A stretch of DNA of 64,000 nt from an uncultured Sutterella sp. (GCA_905202595.1 CAJKSP010000002.1:60312-124311); one strand, 5' to 3'. Shown: positions 34,094 to 43,217, numbered from the stretch's first letter. Notes: generated by a model from the letters alone, not told the origin. Numbers and translations: made by a program.

Positions 34094-35341
34094 GTGAACA
34101 CCACTCTGAAGCTTGCCGCAGGCGCCATTGCCGTTGCCGGCGCTCTGGCCGGAACGGCTCATGCCGCCGGCTTCATGCTCACCGAACAATCCGCCGGCTC
34201 TATGGGCCGCGCCTATGCCGGCGTCGGCGTTGACGGCACGGACATTTCCGGCGTCTACTACAACCCCGCCACGATGGTGCTCCATCCGGGAACGATGATC
34301 CAGGCGGGCGTTGTCGGCATCGGCCTCAATCTCGACTATGCCGGCGTCAACGGCGAAAGGGAAAACGGCCGCCTCAAGTCGCAGGCCATTCCTCACGGCT
34401 ACATCTCGCACCAGATCAACGACGACATGTGGGTGGGTCTGGCGCTCACGGTGCCGTTCGGCATGGGCACGGAATACGCCGACGACTGGTCGCAGAATCA
34501 GCGCGGCATTTCCGCCACGATTCTGACGTTTGACTTCAATCCGAATTTCGCTTGGAAGCTCACGGAGAGGCTGAGCTTCGGCGCCGGCATTTCGGTGCAG
34601 TATGAATCGGCTGACCTGACGATTAGACAACCCGCCCTAGGAGGCTCCGTCAAATCAGAAATTGATGCAGACAGCTGGGCCTGGGGCTGGAATGTCGGCC
34701 TCATGTGGAAGCCGCTCGACAACCTGCGCTTTGGCGTTTCGTATCGCTCCGAGGTTGAGCACAACGCCAAGGGCGATCTGACGCTTAGTTCTCCTGAAGG
34801 GCTGCCTGATAAGCTATTGCCATTTGTAAGCCTGGGCACCACTCCGGGCGAAGCTACCGTGTCGGCGCCGGCCTGGGCCTTGGTGTCGGCCGCTTGGGAC
34901 GTCAACGATCTCTTGAGCCTTTACGCCTCGTTCCGCTGGGCGGACTGGTCGAGCTTTGACGAACTCAAGATCACGAGCAACGGCCAGCTCAAAGCGCAGA
35001 TTCCGAATAAATGGAAGGACACGTATCTGGGCTCGCTCGGCGCGGACCTCCGCCTGACGGACTGGTGGACGCTTCGCGGCGGCGTTGCTTATGAAACGTC
35101 CCCGATCTCGAAGCCCCAATACCGCACGGCCATCATTCCGGACGCCGACCGCTGGTGGTTTGCCGTGGGCTCGTCCTTCAAGCTGCTCGATAATCTGCAG
35201 TGGGACATCTCGTTTGCGCATCTGCACGGCGTTCATGAGCGCGATCTCTATTCGTCAGCAGACGGGGATGGGAAGAAGGCCGGTCGCTTCCGCAAGCTTG
35301 ACGCCTATCTCCTCGGCACGCAGATGGTCTATCGCTTCTAA
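34094..35341 (+). CDS. FadL/OmpP1/TodX family outer-membrane transport protein
   Basis: Outer-membrane barrel for hydrophobic substrates such as long-chain fatty acids or aromatics, 415 residues. Signal sequence (about 24 residues, ending GTAHA), then the plug region AGFMLTEQSAGSMGRAYAG and the family NPA motif in YYNPATMVLHPG; the protein ends in QMVYRF with terminal Phe. The start is most likely the GTG at 34094, with GGAG at 34081-34084; the longer frame begins at a TTG without a ribosome site. No beta-oxidation genes are near, so the substrate is open. Confidence 0.9.
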   Translation: MNTTLKLAAGAIAVAGALAGTAHAAGFMLTEQSAGSMGRAYAGVGVDGTDISGVYYNPATMVLHPGTMIQAGVVGIGLNLDYAGVNGERENGRLKSQAIPHGYISHQINDDMWVGLALTVPFGMGTEYADDWSQNQRGISATILTFDFNPNFAWKLTERLSFGAGISVQYESADLTIRQPALGGSVKSEIDADSWAWGWNVGLMWKPLDNLRFGVSYRSEVEHNAKGDLTLSSPEGLPDKLLPFVSLGTTPGEATVSAPAWALVSAAWDVNDLLSLYASFRWADWSSFDELKITSNGQLKAQIPNKWKDTYLGSLGADLRLTDWWTLRGGVAYETSPISKPQYRTAIIPDADRWWFAVGSSFKLLDNLQWDISFAHLHGVHERDLYSSADGDGKKAGRFRKLDAYLLGTQMVYRF

Positions 35342-35368
35342 CGCTCTGCAGGGCGTCTGAATGCGTTC

Positions 35369-35396
35369 AAAGGGCTTCCCGCAAGGGAGGCCCTTT
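35369..35396 (+). terminator. Terminator after the FadL-type gene
   Basis: AAAGGGCTTCCC (35369-35380) pairs with GGGAGGCCCTTT (35385-35396) through one G-T wobble around a GCAA loop. Confidence 0.8.
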
Positions 35397-35509
35397 CTGC
35401 ATCTGCGCGGCGTGCTTTGCTCTGCGCAGCCGGATGTCATTTGCTGCAGCCGCTGCAGGAGCTCGAGCCGCTACACTTTCGGGCAGTCTAGGCAAGAAGG
35501 AGTTCCGTT

Positions 35510-36703
35510 ATGGATGATGAGCAGAGCCGGTCTCCCGTCATTGCTGCGCTCGTCTGCGCGGCCGGCGTCGGCACCCGCATGGGACTCGGGCGTCCGAAGC
35601 AGTATCTCGAGATTTCTGGCGCGCCGATGCTCGTGCAGACCGTGCGCGCGCTGCGCCGCGTTGAGCGCATCGGGAAAATCTTCGTCGTGGTGAGTCCGGA
35701 CGACCCCTACATCGACGAGGCGGCCAAGGCATTTCCCGATCGCGTGACGGTGCTGCGGGACGGCGGGGCGGAGCGCGCGGAAACCGTAATGAACGGCCTT
35801 GCAGCGGCCGGATTGCCGCCGGACGCCTGGGTGCTGGTGCACGATGCGGCGCGTCCCTGCGTGAAGGCTTCTGAAATCGGCCGCCTTATCGACGAGGTGC
35901 TTTCCGACGACCGCGCTGCCGGGGGGCTCCTCGCCGTCGAAATGGCCGATACCGTGAAGCGCACCGATGATGCCCGGCGCGTTCTCGAGACGGTGCCGCG
36001 CAAGAATCTTTGGCGGGCGGCGACGCCGCAGCTCTTCCGAGCCGGCACGCTTGCAGAGGCGCTTTCTGGGCCGCTTGACGGCATCACCGACGAGGCGAGC
36101 GCCGTCGAGCGGCTCGGCCTGTCGGTGAAGGTTGTGCCGGGGCGCGCCACCAACATCAAAGTCACTCGGCCTGGCGATGAAGTTGTCGCTCGGCTTCTTC
36201 TTGGAGATGCTTCCGTGGTTCCTCTTCGCGTGGGACAAGGCTACGATTCGCACCGCCTGGTCGCCGGCCGTCCCCTTATTCTCGGCGGCGTGGAAATTCC
36301 TTTTGAAAAGGGCCTTGACGGGCATTCAGACGCCGACGTGCTGCTGCATGCCATTACCGATGCCGTCCTCGGCGCCGCGGCGCTCGGCGACATCGGACAG
36401 CACTTTCCGCCGTCGGATCCGAAGTGGAAGGGCGCGGACAGCCGCCTGCTGCTTGAGGCGGTGGTGAAGCTTGCGCATCAGAAGGGCTGGACGGTCGTCA
36501 ACTGCGACGCCACGATCGTCGCCGAGCGCCCGAAGATCGGCCCTCACATGCCGGCCATTCGGGCATCGGTGGCGAAGGCGCTCGGCACGGCGCTTGAAAA
36601 CGTCAACATCAAGGCGAAGACGAACGAAAGGATGGATGCGGTCGGCCGCGAGGAAGGCATGATGGCGCAGGCCGTCGTGCTGCTCGCCAAAGCGCCGCTC
36701 TAA
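35510..36703 (+). CDS. ispDF: Bifunctional MEP-pathway enzyme IspD/IspF fusion
   Basis: Two isoprenoid-pathway enzymes in one chain of 397 residues. Residues 9-228 are IspD (MEP cytidylyltransferase): [24 protein letters not shown] and TDEASAVE are present. After a short linker, residues 239-397 are IspF (MECDP synthase): GQGYDSHRL with metal ligands D246 and H248, [14 protein letters not shown] with H280, and the C-terminal [15 protein letters not shown] at 35497-35502 sets the ATG at 35510; TACACT at 35472-35477 may be its -10 box. Fusions are known mainly in alpha- and epsilonproteobacteria, while betaproteobacteria usually keep separate adjacent genes. Confidence 0.95.
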   Translation: MDDEQSRSPVIAALVCAAGVGTRMGLGRPKQYLEISGAPMLVQTVRALRRVERIGKIFVVVSPDDPYIDEAAKAFPDRVTVLRDGGAERAETVMNGLAAAGLPPDAWVLVHDAARPCVKASEIGRLIDEVLSDDRAAGGLLAVEMADTVKRTDDARRVLETVPRKNLWRAATPQLFRAGTLAEALSGPLDGITDEASAVERLGLSVKVVPGRATNIKVTRPGDEVVARLLLGDASVVPLRVGQGYDSHRLVAGRPLILGGVEIPFEKGLDGHSDADVLLHAITDAVLGAAALGDIGQHFPPSDPKWKGADSRLLLEAVVKLAHQKGWTVVNCDATIVAERPKIGPHMPAIRASVAKALGTALENVNIKAKTNERMDAVGREEGMMAQAVVLLAKAPL

Positions 36704-36715
36704 GCTGGACAACAG

Positions 36716-36757
36716 AAAAAAAAAACGGCGCCGCGCTGATGAACATGCGCGGCGCCG
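36716..36757 (-). terminator. Bidirectional terminator between ispDF and the sensor kinase
   Basis: CGGCGCCGCG (36726-36735) pairs with CGCGGCGCCG (36748-36757). On the minus strand ten T (complement of 36716-36725) follow, so it ends the leftward kinase transcript well. Confidence 0.9.
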
Positions 36758-36783
36758 CTTTCGTTGAAGGGCTTGAAAAAGCG

Positions 36784-38250
36784 CTACTTCGCGCTGCCGT
36801 CCTCCTGCGCTGACGGCTGGACCGGCGGCTTCTTCATGGCTTCCTTTTCCAGCTTTTCCGCCGCTTTGTCCTGCGCCTTGAGCGCTTTTTTCAGATCAGC
36901 AGGCTGCAGGATCGGGAAGGTGACGTTCACGAGAAGGCCGTGCGGCTCGGCGTCGCCAAGCTGCACCGAGCCGCCGGAGCGGCGGACGATGCGGTCGACG
37001 ATCGCGAGGCCGAGTCCCGAGCCCGTGACGCCGCTGCGGGCCGATTCGCCGCGCTCGAAGGGGCGCATCACGCGCTCGCGCTCATTGGCGGGCAGCCCCT
37101 TGCCCTCGTCGGCGACGGCCAGGATGGCGCTTCGGCCGTCCGCGCTCTTCTTGAGTTGGAGCGAAAGCCGAAGCTTGCCGTCGTCGCTGCGCCCGTAGCG
37201 CATGGCGTTCGTAATGAGGTTTTGAATGGCTCGGCTGAGCTCGAGCGGATGCGCCATGACGAAGAGATCCGGCTCGATCCCCACAGAGAGCTCGACGCTC
37301 GAATCCTGCTCGATGCGCGCATTGGCGATGGCGCCGTGGATGGCTTCGCCGAAGTTCACCATCACTTGGTCCTCGGACGTGCCGCGGGCATAGGCGAGGA
37401 ACTGATTGACGATGTTTTCCATCTGCTCGAGGTCGCTCACCATGGCTGAGCGGGAGTCTTCAGGCAGATTGGCGAGCTCGACCTCAAGGCGCAGGCGCGT
37501 GATCGGCGTGCGCAGGTCGTGCGAAACGCCCGCGAGGAGCAGCTCGCGGTCGGCTTCAATGCGGCGCAGATCCTGCACCATGCGGTTGAAGCTCATGTTC
37601 ACAGCCTGAATTTCAGCGGTCGAGGCATCTTCGGGGAGCGGATCGGGACTGCGGCCTTCGCCGAGCTGCTTCGCAAAGAGCGAAAGCCGGGCGAGCGGGC
37701 GGACCACATGACGAGTGAGAAGCGTGGCGCCGAAGAGCGATGCCAGTCCGGCCGCAAGCGCCCACCAGAGCCAGGTGGTGCCGTAGGGCGGATCGAGCAC
37801 GTTGTCGCGCGTCTGCAGCCAATAGTTGTCGCCCTCGATGTCGAATGACACCCAGAGGCCTTCATTGCCGTTGACGTTCACGGCGAGAACGGTCTCGGGG
37901 CCGAGCGAAGTCTTCACGAGCTGATCGATCAGGCCGTTGAACCCTTCGGAGGGAATGCGGACGACTTTGTCCGTCTCGTCGCGCGGCGAAATGAGGACGC
38001 CTTCGCGCGCCGCAAGCACCTTCAGCAGGTCCATCCGGTAGAGCGGATCGGCTGTGACGAGGGCGTACTTCGTGAGGTTGACGGTGGAGACGATGTGCTG
38101 AGCGATGCCTTGCGAGTAAGGCAGTTCGGAGAGCACGCGAAAGCTCTGCAGCCAGCCGATCACCGAGAAGAAGATGAGGCCGCAGAGAAGGAGGAACGTG
38201 CGCCAGAAGAGGCTCGGGCGGCGCGTCTTGAATTGGGCGATCCAGGACAA
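36784..38250 (-). CDS. EnvZ-like sensor histidine kinase
   Basis: Inner-membrane sensor kinase, 488 residues. Two membrane segments (about residues 16-36 and 158-178) bracket a periplasmic sensor of about 120 residues; then a HAMP domain, the dimerisation/phosphoacceptor helix with H244 in GVSHDLRTPITRLRLE, and an ATPase domain with N-box NLITNAMRYG (N344/N348) and GSGLGLAIVDRIV. The C terminus is an unusual Lys/Ala/Glu/Pro-rich tail of about 40 residues. It follows the OmpR-type regulator gene with a 161-base gap. The periplasmic sensor is longer than a minimal one, and the signal is unknown; envelope or porin control is a fair guess from the family. Confidence 0.92.
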   Translation of the reverse strand: MSWIAQFKTRRPSLFWRTFLLLCGLIFFSVIGWLQSFRVLSELPYSQGIAQHIVSTVNLTKYALVTADPLYRMDLLKVLAAREGVLISPRDETDKVVRIPSEGFNGLIDQLVKTSLGPETVLAVNVNGNEGLWVSFDIEGDNYWLQTRDNVLDPPYGTTWLWWALAAGLASLFGATLLTRHVVRPLARLSLFAKQLGEGRSPDPLPEDASTAEIQAVNMSFNRMVQDLRRIEADRELLLAGVSHDLRTPITRLRLEVELANLPEDSRSAMVSDLEQMENIVNQFLAYARGTSEDQVMVNFGEAIHGAIANARIEQDSSVELSVGIEPDLFVMAHPLELSRAIQNLITNAMRYGRSDDGKLRLSLQLKKSADGRSAILAVADEGKGLPANERERVMRPFERGESARSGVTGSGLGLAIVDRIVRRSGGSVQLGDAEPHGLLVNVTFPILQPADLKKALKAQDKAAEKLEKEAMKKPPVQPSAQEDGSAK

Positions 38251-38411
38251 GGTTGTATGGCCCCGTTCGGGGCGGCGTATGCGGCCGAAAGCGCGCAGGC
38301 GGCTGCGCTGCAGTCAGGCGGTGAATGCCGCAGGAGGAGCGGGCCGGCCGGCAGCGCAGCCGCGGCGGCGCTCCTCCCAAGCGGCGGCAGAAGCGTAGAG
38401 AAGGCGAAGCG

Positions 38412-39152
38412 CTACTTGCCGTTTTCGTGCTTCGTGCCGTCCGGAATGAAGACGTAGCCGAGGCCCCAGACCGTCTGCAGATAGCGCGGCTTCGAGGGAT
38501 CCGGCTCGATCAGCTTTCTCAGGCGGGAAACCTGCACGTCGAGCGAGCGGTCGAAAGCTTCGTACTCGCGGCCGCGCGCCATCTCCATCAGCTTGTCGCG
38601 GGAGAGCGGCTGACGCGGGTGGCGGGCGAAGGCCTTGAGCACGGCGAATTCGCCGGTGGTGAGCGGCACAGGCTCGCCGTTCTTCTTCAGAACGCGCGTG
38701 CCGAGGTTGAGTTCGAAGTCGCCGAACTTCACGATTTCGTTGCCCATTGAAGGCGCGCCCGGCGCGTCTGCCGCCGGACGGCGGCGCAGCACGGCATGGA
38801 TGCGCGCCAGCAGCTCGCGCGGATTGAAGGGCTTCGGAATGTAGTCGTCAGCGCCGAGCTCGAGGCCTACGATGCGGTCGACGTCCTCGCCTTTGGCCGT
38901 GAGCATGATCACCGGCGTCATGTCCTTCTGCGCGCGCAGGCGGCGCAGGATGTGCAGTCCGTCCTCGCCCGGCATCATGAGGTCGAGGATGAGCGCATCA
39001 AAATGCTCGCGGACCCAGAGGCGGTCCATGGCCTGGCCGTTCTCGCAGGCGAGAACCTGAAAGCCGTTTTCGCCGAGGTAGCGGCGAAGCAGGTCGCGAA
39101 GGCGCGGATCATCGTCCACGACGAGAATCTTGGGAGTGCGTTCAGCAGCCAT
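38412..39152 (-). CDS. OmpR-family response regulator
   Basis: DNA-binding response regulator, 246 residues. Receiver domain with D14/D15 acidic pocket, phosphoacceptor D57 (LILDLMMPG) and K107; then an OmpR-type winged helix with the transactivation pattern NLGTRVLKKNGEPVPLTTGEFAVLKAF and the recognition region RSLDVQVSRLRKLIEPDP. It is the OmpR-like type most common in betaproteobacteria (two-component partner immediately downstream). Three or more porin-type genes nearby make porin control plausible, but no OmpR box was recognised. Confidence 0.93.
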   Translation of the reverse strand: MAAERTPKILVVDDDPRLRDLLRRYLGENGFQVLACENGQAMDRLWVREHFDALILDLMMPGEDGLHILRRLRAQKDMTPVIMLTAKGEDVDRIVGLELGADDYIPKPFNPRELLARIHAVLRRRPAADAPGAPSMGNEIVKFGDFELNLGTRVLKKNGEPVPLTTGEFAVLKAFARHPRQPLSRDKLMEMARGREYEAFDRSLDVQVSRLRKLIEPDPSKPRYLQTVWGLGYVFIPDGTKHENGK

Positions 39153-39754
39153 CGGAATAGGCTCCTATCGGAGAAAGGAAAGTCGCCGGCGCGCCAGCCG
39201 TTTGCGATGCGGGCGCAAGGGGCGCCGAGCCGAAAAAAGCGGGCGGACGCTGGAAGTCTGCCTCCCCAGGGAGGCGGCGGGCGAACCGGCCGCAGCAATG
39301 CAATGCATTGTGACGGCGGCAGGCCGTCTTGTCACGGCTCTTCTACAGAGCGTTACAACTTCAGGCGGTTACTTCATCTTAGCGCAAAAGCACGGCAAGT
39401 CCGCGTCAGAGAGCCGGACAACACACTAGGGAATCCCTGAAAAACAAATGCTTTTCATCGGCAGCAAGAGACGGGAATGCGGCATGTTGGAAAGATGAGA
39501 GCATCGCTTTTTGCGACTGAAAATGTCGCATCGGCCGCCGGGACCTCGCCGGCCTCATGCCTCATCGGCTTCTTTGCATCGATACTGCTTGCAACATTTT
39601 CAGGAGGCTTCGAGCGTCGCATGCCGAAGGGCGCTTGCTATAGTCAAAAGCAAGTCAATGATGGAGAGAAGCCCGCAGAGGGAGCTTCTGCGCCGGCCCT
39701 GTGCGTGCAGGACGGCAGCAGATGCCTTTTCTGCTCGCAGTCTTCTGCATGCTT
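39153..39754. other. Control region between the regulator and a small exported protein
   Basis: About 600 bases between divergent genes with no coding region I trust. It holds CTAGGGAATCCCTGA at about 39426-39440 and a wide inverted repeat (39517-39526 with 39594-39603). A 93-codon rightward frame (39477-39758) exists but has a poor start and no family signal. Confidence 0.45.
39517..39603. repeat. Wide inverted repeat
   Basis: CTGAAAATGT (39517-39526) is exactly inverted as ACATTTTCAG (39594-39603); the match extends to 14 bases (with GCA beyond one mismatch). The arms are 67 bases apart, so RNA pairing or a pair of operators are both possible. Confidence 0.45.
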
Positions 39755-40306
39755 ATGAACCAATGCGCAATTAAGAACGCCGGGCGCGTTCTCGCTTCCC
39801 TCGCCTGCTGCTGTGCAGCCGGCGCCGCCAGCGCTGCCGGATGGACGGCAGAAGACGCGCTCGGCGGACTCGCCCCGCAGGCGAGCGAAACTTGCGGCGC
39901 GCCCAACGGCGAGCCATGCATTCGATTTTGGAGTCAGATGTCTGCTCAGGAGCGCGCCAAGCTTTGGCCTTATCTGGACGACGTCACCAAGTCTTCGCAC
40001 TGGCGCGAAATGTCGAAGGCGGATCGAAAGGCCATGGAGGACTTTCTTTCCGAGAGCGACCGCGAAGCGCTGCGCCGCCGATACAGCGTCGATCCGGCGG
40101 AGCTCAAGGCGGCTCGCGACGACCATCTGCGCGGCCATCGCTACGGGCGCCGCATGAAGAGCGAGGACAGGCGCCTCATGCGCGAACAGATTCTCGAAGT
40201 GCATATGGAATATGCGTCGAAGTACTGCGCCCACGGCGCAGCCGCCTATCCGGCGTCGAGCGCCGGCGCAAAGAAGCCTGCAGGGGACAAAGACGCTGCA
40301 GAGTGA
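39755..40306 (+). CDS. Small exported protein of unknown function
   Basis: 183 residues with a probable signal sequence (KNAGRVLASLACCCAAGAASA) followed by a helical, charged protein with WSQMSAQERAKLWPYLDDV, SHWREMSKADRKAMEDFLS and RRLMREQILEVH. The repeated W..(L/M)S...R pattern recalls DUF3106-type proteins, but the match is loose. The start is uncertain: 39722 and 39749 are also in frame and would lengthen the leader. Two mature cysteines (CGAPNGEPC) are close together. It is followed by a terminator. Confidence 0.55.
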   Translation: MNQCAIKNAGRVLASLACCCAAGAASAAGWTAEDALGGLAPQASETCGAPNGEPCIRFWSQMSAQERAKLWPYLDDVTKSSHWREMSKADRKAMEDFLSESDREALRRRYSVDPAELKAARDDHLRGHRYGRRMKSEDRRLMREQILEVHMEYASKYCAHGAAAYPASSAGAKKPAGDKDAAE

Positions 40307-40350
40307 CAGTCCGCTTCGGTTTTGAGCGCTGCTGCGCCCTCTGATTTTTT

Positions 40351-40382
40351 AGGCCTTCCGCCTCCTGGCGGCGGGCCTTTTT
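40351..40382 (+). terminator. Terminator after the small exported protein
   Basis: AGGCC/GGCCT (40351-40355 with 40374-40378) and CCGCC/GGCGG (40358-40362 with 40367-40371) form a stem with a small internal loop, followed by TTTT. Confidence 0.85.
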
Positions 40383-40584
40383 GCTTCAGGAAAGGCGCAT
40401 CGGATCGGCGGACTGTGCGGCGGACCTTGAAGACGGGAGGCCCGCTAGGCCGCTCGGCTGGGGCGGGAGGCCGCCGCCGCCGATACAATGACCTCACTTT
40501 CCATCAAGAGCATCGCCGGCATCGGCCGGCGCACGGCTCGATTCCGTATTTTTGCCGGTCAGCCGGCGACTTGAGGCAACATCA

Positions 40585-41328
40585 ATGACGAGCTCTTCCG
40601 ACCTTCTCGTTCTTGCGATCGATACGGCGCAGGAGGACTGCGCGGCTGCGCTCTGGCGCGGCGGGCGCATTCTCGCGAGCTGCGTCGAACATGCAGGGAG
40701 CCGCCACGCCGAGCGGATTCTCTCGCTCATTGACGAGGCGCTTGCACAGGCGGGCGAATCAAAGGCTTCCATCGGACTGGCCGCATTCGGCGCAGGCCCC
40801 GGCTCCTTTACCGGACTGCGCGTGGCGTGCGGAACGGCGCAGGGCATTGCCTGGGCGCTCGGCGTCAAGACGGCCCCCGTGCCGAACCTGGAAGCGCTTG
40901 CGCAGGCAGCGGCCCGCCGGGCGGGTCTCAAGCCAGGCGAGCGCGTGGCAGCGGTAAATGACGCCCGCATGCACGAATGCTATGCCGCGGTCTATGCCGT
41001 GCCGGAGGGCGGGCTCGATTCCGCGCGCCTCGTGCCCGTCGACGGTCCGGTGCTCGTGAAGCCCGCTGAAGCGGGCGAGTACATTGCTCAGCACGGCGCC
41101 GCGCTCGCGGTCGGCAGCGCGCCTGCCGCCTATCCCGATCTGGCAAAAGTGCCGGAAGGCGTGCGCTTTGACGGCAACTTCCATGCAGCGCCTGAAGAAA
41201 TCGCGCGCATTGCTGCGCTGATGGCCGCCAATGGCGGCACGCTCATTCCGGAGCTCGCCGCTCCCATCTATGTACGCGACCGCGTGGCGCTGACGATGGC
41301 CGAACGCGCTCGCGGAGAGCGCCTCTGA
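40585..41328 (+). CDS. tsaB: tRNA threonylcarbamoyladenosine biosynthesis protein TsaB
   Basis: Non-catalytic partner of TsaD in making the t6A modification at position 37 of ANN-decoding tRNAs. Actin-like ASKHA fold: LVLAIDTAQEDCAAAL at the start, GAGPGSFTGLRVACGTAQGIAWAL in the middle and VNDARMHECYAAVY. Length 247 residues. GAGG nine bases ahead supports the ATG at 40585. It starts a tight unit: its stop overlaps the rimI start (TGATG), and rimI overlaps udg. A TACAAT at 40484-40489 could be the -10 box. Confidence 0.95.
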   Translation: MTSSSDLLVLAIDTAQEDCAAALWRGGRILASCVEHAGSRHAERILSLIDEALAQAGESKASIGLAAFGAGPGSFTGLRVACGTAQGIAWALGVKTAPVPNLEALAQAAARRAGLKPGERVAAVNDARMHECYAAVYAVPEGGLDSARLVPVDGPVLVKPAEAGEYIAQHGAALAVGSAPAAYPDLAKVPEGVRFDGNFHAAPEEIARIAALMAANGGTLIPELAAPIYVRDRVALTMAERARGERL

Positions 41329-41864
41329 TGTCGGCGCTGGCTCTGCGAGCCCTTGTCCCGGAAGACGCGCCGCAGCTTGCGGCGCTGGAGGCGGCGGCAG
41401 AGGCGACGCCCTGGTCGCTCGGCGACTTTGAGGACGCCTTCAGAGCGAAGCGTCCGGGCTGGGCGCTTGTCGATGAGGCCGACCGTGCGAGCATCGCTGC
41501 CTGGGCGGTGATGATGCCGGTGCTTGACGAGACGGAACTTCTCATTTTCGGCGTCAGGCCGGCGCTTCAGCGCCGCGGCCTCGGAACAGCGCTGCTTCTC
41601 GAAATCGCGTCCCGCGCCAAAGCCGAGGGCTTTGTCTGCATCCATCTTGAGGTGCGCTCGGACAATGAGCCTGCAATCGGCCTCTACCGCAAGGCGGGAT
41701 TCGAGCCTGTCGGGCGGCGCCGCGGCTACTATCTTGTGGAGGGAAAGCGCATTGATGCGCTGCTGATGCGCTTGGATCTCCATCAGGCCTCGCTACCTCA
41801 GCCGGGCGAAGCGCTTTTTCAGTGCAATGCGCGCCAGCGCGCCATCAAGGAGGTGGAGGCATGA
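41328..41864 (+). CDS. rimI: Ribosomal protein S18 alanine N-acetyltransferase RimI
   Basis: GNAT acetyltransferase for the N terminus of ribosomal protein S18. The acetyl-CoA loop RRGLGTAL is in place, followed by LEVRSDNEPAIGLYRKAGFEPVGRRRGYY, the RimI signature. 178 residues, slightly longer than E. coli RimI because of a C-terminal extension (LHQASLPQPGEALFQCNARQ) that runs into the next gene. Start and stop overlap both neighbours (TGATG with tsaB, ATGA with udg), which indicates translational coupling. Confidence 0.93.
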   Translation: MSALALRALVPEDAPQLAALEAAAEATPWSLGDFEDAFRAKRPGWALVDEADRASIAAWAVMMPVLDETELLIFGVRPALQRRGLGTALLLEIASRAKAEGFVCIHLEVRSDNEPAIGLYRKAGFEPVGRRRGYYLVEGKRIDALLMRLDLHQASLPQPGEALFQCNARQRAIKEVEA

Positions 41865-42808
41865 CGAATGCTCCCCGCGACAGCGTCCCGCCCTCGGAAG
41901 AGGCCATCCGCCGTGCCCGCATTGAAGTCTGGAATGCAATGGAGATCGGTCCCTACTGGCTTTTGAGGGAAACGCCCGATCCGCTGGCTGATCCGCTGCT
42001 CCAACCGGCGCCGAAGGCGGCTTCGGCGGCGCCCCGCCAAGCTGCTGCGCGGCCTGCGGCTCCGGCGCCGCAGCCGGGCGCGCCTGTCCCTCAGCGTGGG
42101 CCGCTCGTGCAGGCGGCGCCGGCAGTGTCGCCGCAGGTCCGGAGTCAGACGCCGGCGCCGTCGGCACTGATGCCGCCGGCGCTTGCCGATCAGATTCGAA
42201 GCGCCGACTGGGATGCGCTCGAGAAGCTGGCGCTCGGCTGTACCTGCTGCTCGATGGCCAAGACGCGGCAGAACGTCGTCTTTGCCGAGGGCCGGCCAGG
42301 CCCCGGCTTGGTGATTGTCGGCGAAGCGCCGGGCGGCGAAGAGGATCTGCAGGGCATTCCCTTCGTCGGCAAGTCCGGCAAGCTCCTCACCTCCATGCTT
42401 GACGCCCTCAACATCGTCCGCCGGCAAGATGCCGTCATCGTCAATGTTCTCAAGTGCCGGCCGCCCGGCAACCGCGATCCGCAGCCCGAGGAGATCGTCT
42501 GCTGCACGCACTATCTGCGCCGGCAGATCGAGCTGCTGAAGCCGAAGGCGATGCTGCTCATGGGACGATTTGCCGCGCAGACGTTTGCCGGCCTCAGACC
42601 CGGGCAGTCGATGCGGAGCATCCGCGGACGCGTTCATGAGGTTCGCGAGGCCGGCCTCGTCATTCCGGCCGTGGCGACGTATCACCCGTCCTACCTGCTG
42701 CGCTCTCCCGATGCCAAGGCTGTGGCATGGGAGGATCTGCTTCTGCTGAAGGGCGTCATGGCAAAGGCAGGCATTCTGCCGCCGCCGAAGCCGAAGTCCT
42801 TCGATTGA
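41861..42808 (+). CDS. Type 4 (Fe-S) uracil-DNA glycosylase
   Basis: Removes uracil from DNA. The catalytic domain (about residues 110-310) carries motif GEAPGGEEDLQGIPFVG and the late motif TYHPSYLLR. Four cysteines, C127, C130, C199 and C215, have the exact spacing (3, 69, 16) of the [4Fe-4S] ligands of the thermophile-type family 4 enzyme. The N terminus is a 100-residue Pro/Ala-rich extension of unknown role. It is the last gene of the tsaB-rimI-udg unit, usual in Burkholderiales; its ATG overlaps the rimI stop, with AAGGAGG upstream. Confidence 0.93.
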   Translation: MTNAPRDSVPPSEEAIRRARIEVWNAMEIGPYWLLRETPDPLADPLLQPAPKAASAAPRQAAARPAAPAPQPGAPVPQRGPLVQAAPAVSPQVRSQTPAPSALMPPALADQIRSADWDALEKLALGCTCCSMAKTRQNVVFAEGRPGPGLVIVGEAPGGEEDLQGIPFVGKSGKLLTSMLDALNIVRRQDAVIVNVLKCRPPGNRDPQPEEIVCCTHYLRRQIELLKPKAMLLMGRFAAQTFAGLRPGQSMRSIRGRVHEVREAGLVIPAVATYHPSYLLRSPDAKAVAWEDLLLLKGVMAKAGILPPPKPKSFD

Positions 42809-42911
42809 TGCCGGCGCGGTCCGGCGGAGCCGCGCCGCCGCCAGCTTTTTTCTCCCGGAGCCTCGCTCTATGCGGGCGCTTCGCTCTTCCGATGTCTGCT
42901 AGGAGACTTTT

Positions 42912-43217
42912 ATGAATGATGTCAACGAGTGCGGCCGCGCTGCGCCTTCAGAAGAGGGGGCGGGCATGAGCTACCGAGAGAAGCTTGCGGCGGCCAATCG
43001 CGAGGCCAAGGCCACTTTCGCAGCCGCAGCGGGGATCTTCATCTTCTTTTGGCTGGCCATTTTTCTGCTTCGCGGATCATCCGTCATGGCGGCGGGCTTT
43101 CCCCTCTGGTTCTGGGTTGCCGTCCCTGGCGGCTATCTGCTTTCAGTGGCTGCGGTGATCTGTCTCGTGAAGCGAGTTTGCTGCAATTTCCCGCTCGACG
43201 ACGAGCCTCGCCGATGA
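42912..43217 (+). CDS. yhdT: YhdT/DUF997 family membrane protein
   Basis: Small inner-membrane protein, 101 residues, two helices (FAAAAGIFIFFWLAIFLL and FPLWFWVAVPGGYLLSVAAV). YhdT always accompanies PanF and probably serves as its small partner. AGGAGA lies ahead of the ATG. panF follows after 22 bases, the same order as in E. coli. The N terminus is longer than usual; a second ATG (MSYREKLAAANREAK) 18 codons in may be the real start. Confidence 0.85.
   Translation: MNDVNECGRAAPSEEGAGMSYREKLAAANREAKATFAAAAGIFIFFWLAIFLLRGSSVMAAGFPLWFWVAVPGGYLLSVAAVICLVKRVCCNFPLDDEPRR

Noticed and set aside
39477..39758. 93-codon frame ahead of the small exported protein
   Set aside because: Poor start region, contains one arm of an inverted repeat and runs into the next gene; too weak to call.
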